Part shown: piece after piece, positions 6,214 through 7,325 of the stretch | Position numbering within the stretch: the stretch's first letter is position 1 | Layout: every line of letters starts with the position of its first letter | Assembly (NCBI GenBank): GCA_022563285.1 | Contig: JADFNQ010000062.1 | Location: 1 to 7,325, forward strand | Length of the DNA: 7,325 nt | Source: Chloroflexota bacterium | Lineage (GTDB): Bacteria; Chloroflexota; Dehalococcoidia; SM23-28-2; RBG-16-64-32 | Direction: 5' to 3' | Position numbers and translations under genes: made by a program | The notes under the pieces: model-generated | Told to the model about the DNA's origin: nothing | What the model saw: the letters and a program-made list of their open reading frames with translations, nothing else | The model's database searches: none

Positions 6214-6259
6214 GCGGGTAATGCGTTGCTAGCTAGGCTGTTTACTATAGTGCGGGTGA
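6203..6259 (+). repeat. Imperfect direct repeat over -10-like sites
   Basis: TTTACTAGAATGCGGGTAA (6203-6221) and TTTACTATAGTGCGGGTGA (6241-6259) match at 16 of 19 positions. Each carries a -10-like hexamer at the same place (TAGAAT 6208, TATAGT 6246). Only the first has a good -35, so the second may be a regulator half-site or a weaker second promoter. Confidence 0.5.
6220..6233 (+). repeat. Inverted repeat flanking the GT2 gene, left arm
   Basis: AATGCGTTGCTAGC is the exact reverse complement of nt 7235-7248 on the far side of the GT2 gene. Directly next to it, GCTAGGCTG (6232-6240) is also the reverse complement of CAGCCTAGC at 7201-7209. Confidence 0.6.
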
Positions 6260-6338
6260 CTATAAGAGAGCTGCCGCTCTAACAACCTGCAGCACGTTCC
6301 AAGATGGTGAACAGAAGCTAAGGGGCGGTCAGGTCTAT

Positions 6339-7145
6339 ATGCCTAACGGAAACAGGGTCATCGTCACCATGCCGGCCTATATGGCCGAACGTACTCTTCA
6401 GGACACCCTTGATCATCTGCCCCGCGCCGTCATCGACGATATCATCCTGGTGGATGACGCGAGCACCGACGGTACCGCCGAGTTGGCCAAGAGCCTTGGG
6501 CTCCACGTAGTCGTACACCCAGAAAACAGGGGCTACGGGGCGAACCAGAAGACTTGCTATGATGTCGCGCTCGCCCAGGGAGCGGACGTTGTGGTCCTGC
6601 TCCACCCAGACTTCCAGTATGATCCCTCAATGATCGATACCCTAATCCAACCCATCGCTCGTGGCGAAGCCGATTTCGTGTTCGGCTCACGCTACGCCGA
6701 GGGCGGCGACCCGCGAGCTGGCGGGATGCCGTTGTACCGTGACATCGGCAACCGCGTCGTGACGTGGATCGAGAACCGGTTCATGGGCACGCGTTTTACC
6801 GAGTTGCACAGCGGTTACAAGGCCTACAGCCGACTCTTTCTCCAGGCCATCGGCTACCACGAGTTCTCGGACCACTTCGTATTCGATAGTCAGATGCTCA
6901 TCTCCGCTGCATTCTCCCGCCAGCTTCGGATCAAAGAGGTGCCGATCCCTACCAGCTACGCGGACAGCTCTTCTTCAGTCGATATACGTAACCTAATGCG
7001 CTACATCCCCGAGACACTCATCTACCTCGTCCGGTCGTTCGTCCGGCAGAGGACGATTCGCAGTACGATTGGGAGCCGGCTGTCCGAACTGTCGGCGGCC
7101 GAGCAACCATCTTCATCCCGAGCCAGAGCCCAAGAGATACGGTAG
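6339..7145 (+). CDS. Family 2 glycosyltransferase, polyprenyl-phosphate-sugar synthase (DPM1)-like
   Basis: This 268-residue cytoplasmic GT-A-fold enzyme starts with a beta strand (VIVTMPAY, 7-14), followed by the nucleotide-binding VDDASTDGT (38-46), NRGYGANQKT (63-72), and the metal-site region LLHPDFQYDP (87-96), where Asp91 takes the place of the usual DxD. FGSRYAEGGD and ELHSGYKAYSR follow, both typical of the dolichol/polyprenyl-phosphate mannosyl- or glucosyltransferase branch. No membrane helix follows the catalytic domain, so this is a DPM1-type soluble or peripheral form. It should transfer a sugar from a nucleotide donor to polyprenyl phosphate, giving the lipid-linked donor that GtrA-type proteins move. 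ATG 6339 has a weak AGG 5 nt upstream and a stronger AAGGGG at 6320-6325 that is rather far (13 nt). It lies apart from the upstream trio and has its own promoter candidate. The exact sugar cannot be told from sequence. Confidence 0.9.
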   Translation: MPNGNRVIVTMPAYMAERTLQDTLDHLPRAVIDDIILVDDASTDGTAELAKSLGLHVVVHPENRGYGANQKTCYDVALAQGADVVVLLHPDFQYDPSMIDTLIQPIARGEADFVFGSRYAEGGDPRAGGMPLYRDIGNRVVTWIENRFMGTRFTELHSGYKAYSRLFLQAIGYHEFSDHFVFDSQMLISAAFSRQLRIKEVPIPTSYADSSSSVDIRNLMRYIPETLIYLVRSFVRQRTIRSTIGSRLSELSAAEQPSSSRARAQEIR

Positions 7146-7160
7146 CGCGCGGCCGCTGCC
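7141..7160 (+). terminator. GC-rich hairpin overlapping the GT2 stop codon
   Basis: GGTAGCG (7141-7147) pairs with CGCTGCC (7154-7160), seven pairs including one G-T wobble, around the loop CGCGGC. It overlaps the TAG stop. No T-run follows (TTCAGG), so it is at best a weak or factor-assisted terminator. Confidence 0.3.
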
Positions 7161-7189
7161 TTCAGGTAATCGCTAGGGAATGTGGCCGT

Positions 7190-7221
7190 CCTTCAGTATC
7201 CAGCCTAGCCCTTCAGTATCC
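7190..7221 (+). repeat. Direct repeat CCTTCAGTATCC, two exact copies
   Basis: CCTTCAGTATCC occurs at 7190-7201 and 7210-7221, a 20-nt period (two turns of the helix), with a partial third CCTTCAGGTAATC at 7159-7171. The second copy lies in the loop of a hairpin with arms AGCCTAG (7202-7208) and CTAGGCT (7231-7237). Same-face spacing would suit a DNA-binding protein. Confidence 0.5.
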
Positions 7222-7234
7222 CGTTTAGCTCTAG

Positions 7235-7248
7235 GCTAGCAACGCATT
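7235..7248 (+). repeat. Inverted repeat flanking the GT2 gene, right arm
   Basis: GCTAGCAACGCATT is the exact reverse complement of nt 6220-6233. It lies 90 nt after the GT2 stop in the non-coding tail (7146-7325), where I see no gene, tRNA or clear promoter. Confidence 0.6.
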
Positions 7249-7325
7249 CCTGGGCGCCTAAGACTTGGTACCACACATACCCGATCTGTCCGGCTGAGCC
7301 CGCAAATTGGGGGTCACTTTTCTTA

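Larger units (their letters stand above)
6085..6338 (+). other. Intergenic regulatory region before the GT2 gene
   Basis: These 254 nt have no convincing gene. They hold a short hairpin at 6157-6171, a good -35/-10 pair at 6186-6213, an imperfect 19-nt direct repeat 38 nt apart over -10-like sites (6203 and 6241), one arm of an inverted repeat at 6220-6233, and a small hairpin AGAGC-TGCC-GCTCT near 6270. If transcription starts near 6220, the gene has a 5' UTR of about 119 nt. Confidence 0.5.

Noticed and set aside
6304..6321. Five-codon frame MVNRS ending at the AAGGGG upstream of the GT2 gene, reminiscent of the leaders at 2048 and 3154
   Set aside because: It is too short to judge, not similar in sequence or spacing, and the GT2 gene has an ordinary ATG 17 nt further on.
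6220..7248. GT2 gene as an insertion sequence or integron cassette
   Set aside because: There is no transposase or integrase, no matching target-site duplication outside the repeat arms, and the gene fits the function of the locus; the inverted repeat is reported only as an observation.
7146..7325. tRNA, CRISPR or other RNA gene in the terminal non-coding stretch
   Set aside because: No cloverleaf, T-loop consensus or regular spacer-repeat pattern is visible; the 12-nt repeats are too short and too few for CRISPR.

Overview
The window is a high-GC bacterial segment with all six confident genes on the + strand. It looks like a cell-envelope glycan or lipid-linked sugar locus. The first protein (TIGR03663/Agl23-like membrane protein with an NHL propeller) together with GtrA, a DPM1-like GT2 and an LPG-synthase-type membrane protein is a combination I associate with Chloroflexota-like metagenomic genomes. 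That taxonomic guess is inference only; there is no rRNA or other marker gene here.

Layout: (1) nt 2-1996, the 3' part of a polytopic membrane protein ending in a six-bladed NHL beta-propeller. (2) nt 2098-3147, a second NHL-propeller protein with a lipoprotein-like N-terminus. (3) nt 3204-4223, an LPG-synthase-TM/UPF0104-type integral membrane protein. (4) nt 4220-5572, an FAD-dependent amine-oxidase-fold oxidoreductase. (5) nt 5569-6084, a GtrA-family membrane protein. Genes 3-4 and 4-5 overlap by 4 nt (ATGA), so 3-4-5 are translationally coupled. After a 254-nt gap holding promoter-like sites, (6) nt 6339-7145 encodes a GT2 polyprenyl-phosphate-sugar synthase-like enzyme. The last 180 nt are non-coding and repeat-rich.

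The most unusual part is nt 1085-3280. Gene 2 appears to be a chimera made by one tandem duplication. Its propeller (2236-3147) is collinear with the 3' end of gene 1 (1085-1996), with a constant offset of 1151 nt at every point checked and both stop codons aligned. Its upstream region and N-terminus (2048-2172) resemble the upstream region and first membrane segment of gene 3 (3154-3278). The shared 5' module carries a 15-codon open frame (ATG...CGG AGG CTR TAG) that contains the only good Shine-Dalgarno sequence. It stops 2 nt before an in-frame ATT. Neither gene 2 nor gene 3 has an ATG, GTG or TTG that could start the full conserved protein, so both seem to start at ATT, probably coupled to termination of the leader frame.

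Working model (inference): the GT2 charges a polyprenyl phosphate with a sugar, GtrA moves the lipid-linked sugar across the membrane, and the gene 1 membrane protein (distantly GT39/PMT-like) uses it outside the cell. The UPF0104-like protein and the FAD enzyme would act on the lipid or the sugar. The two NHL propellers would be the extracytoplasmic binding parts, one fused to the membrane enzyme and one freed as a separate anchored protein.
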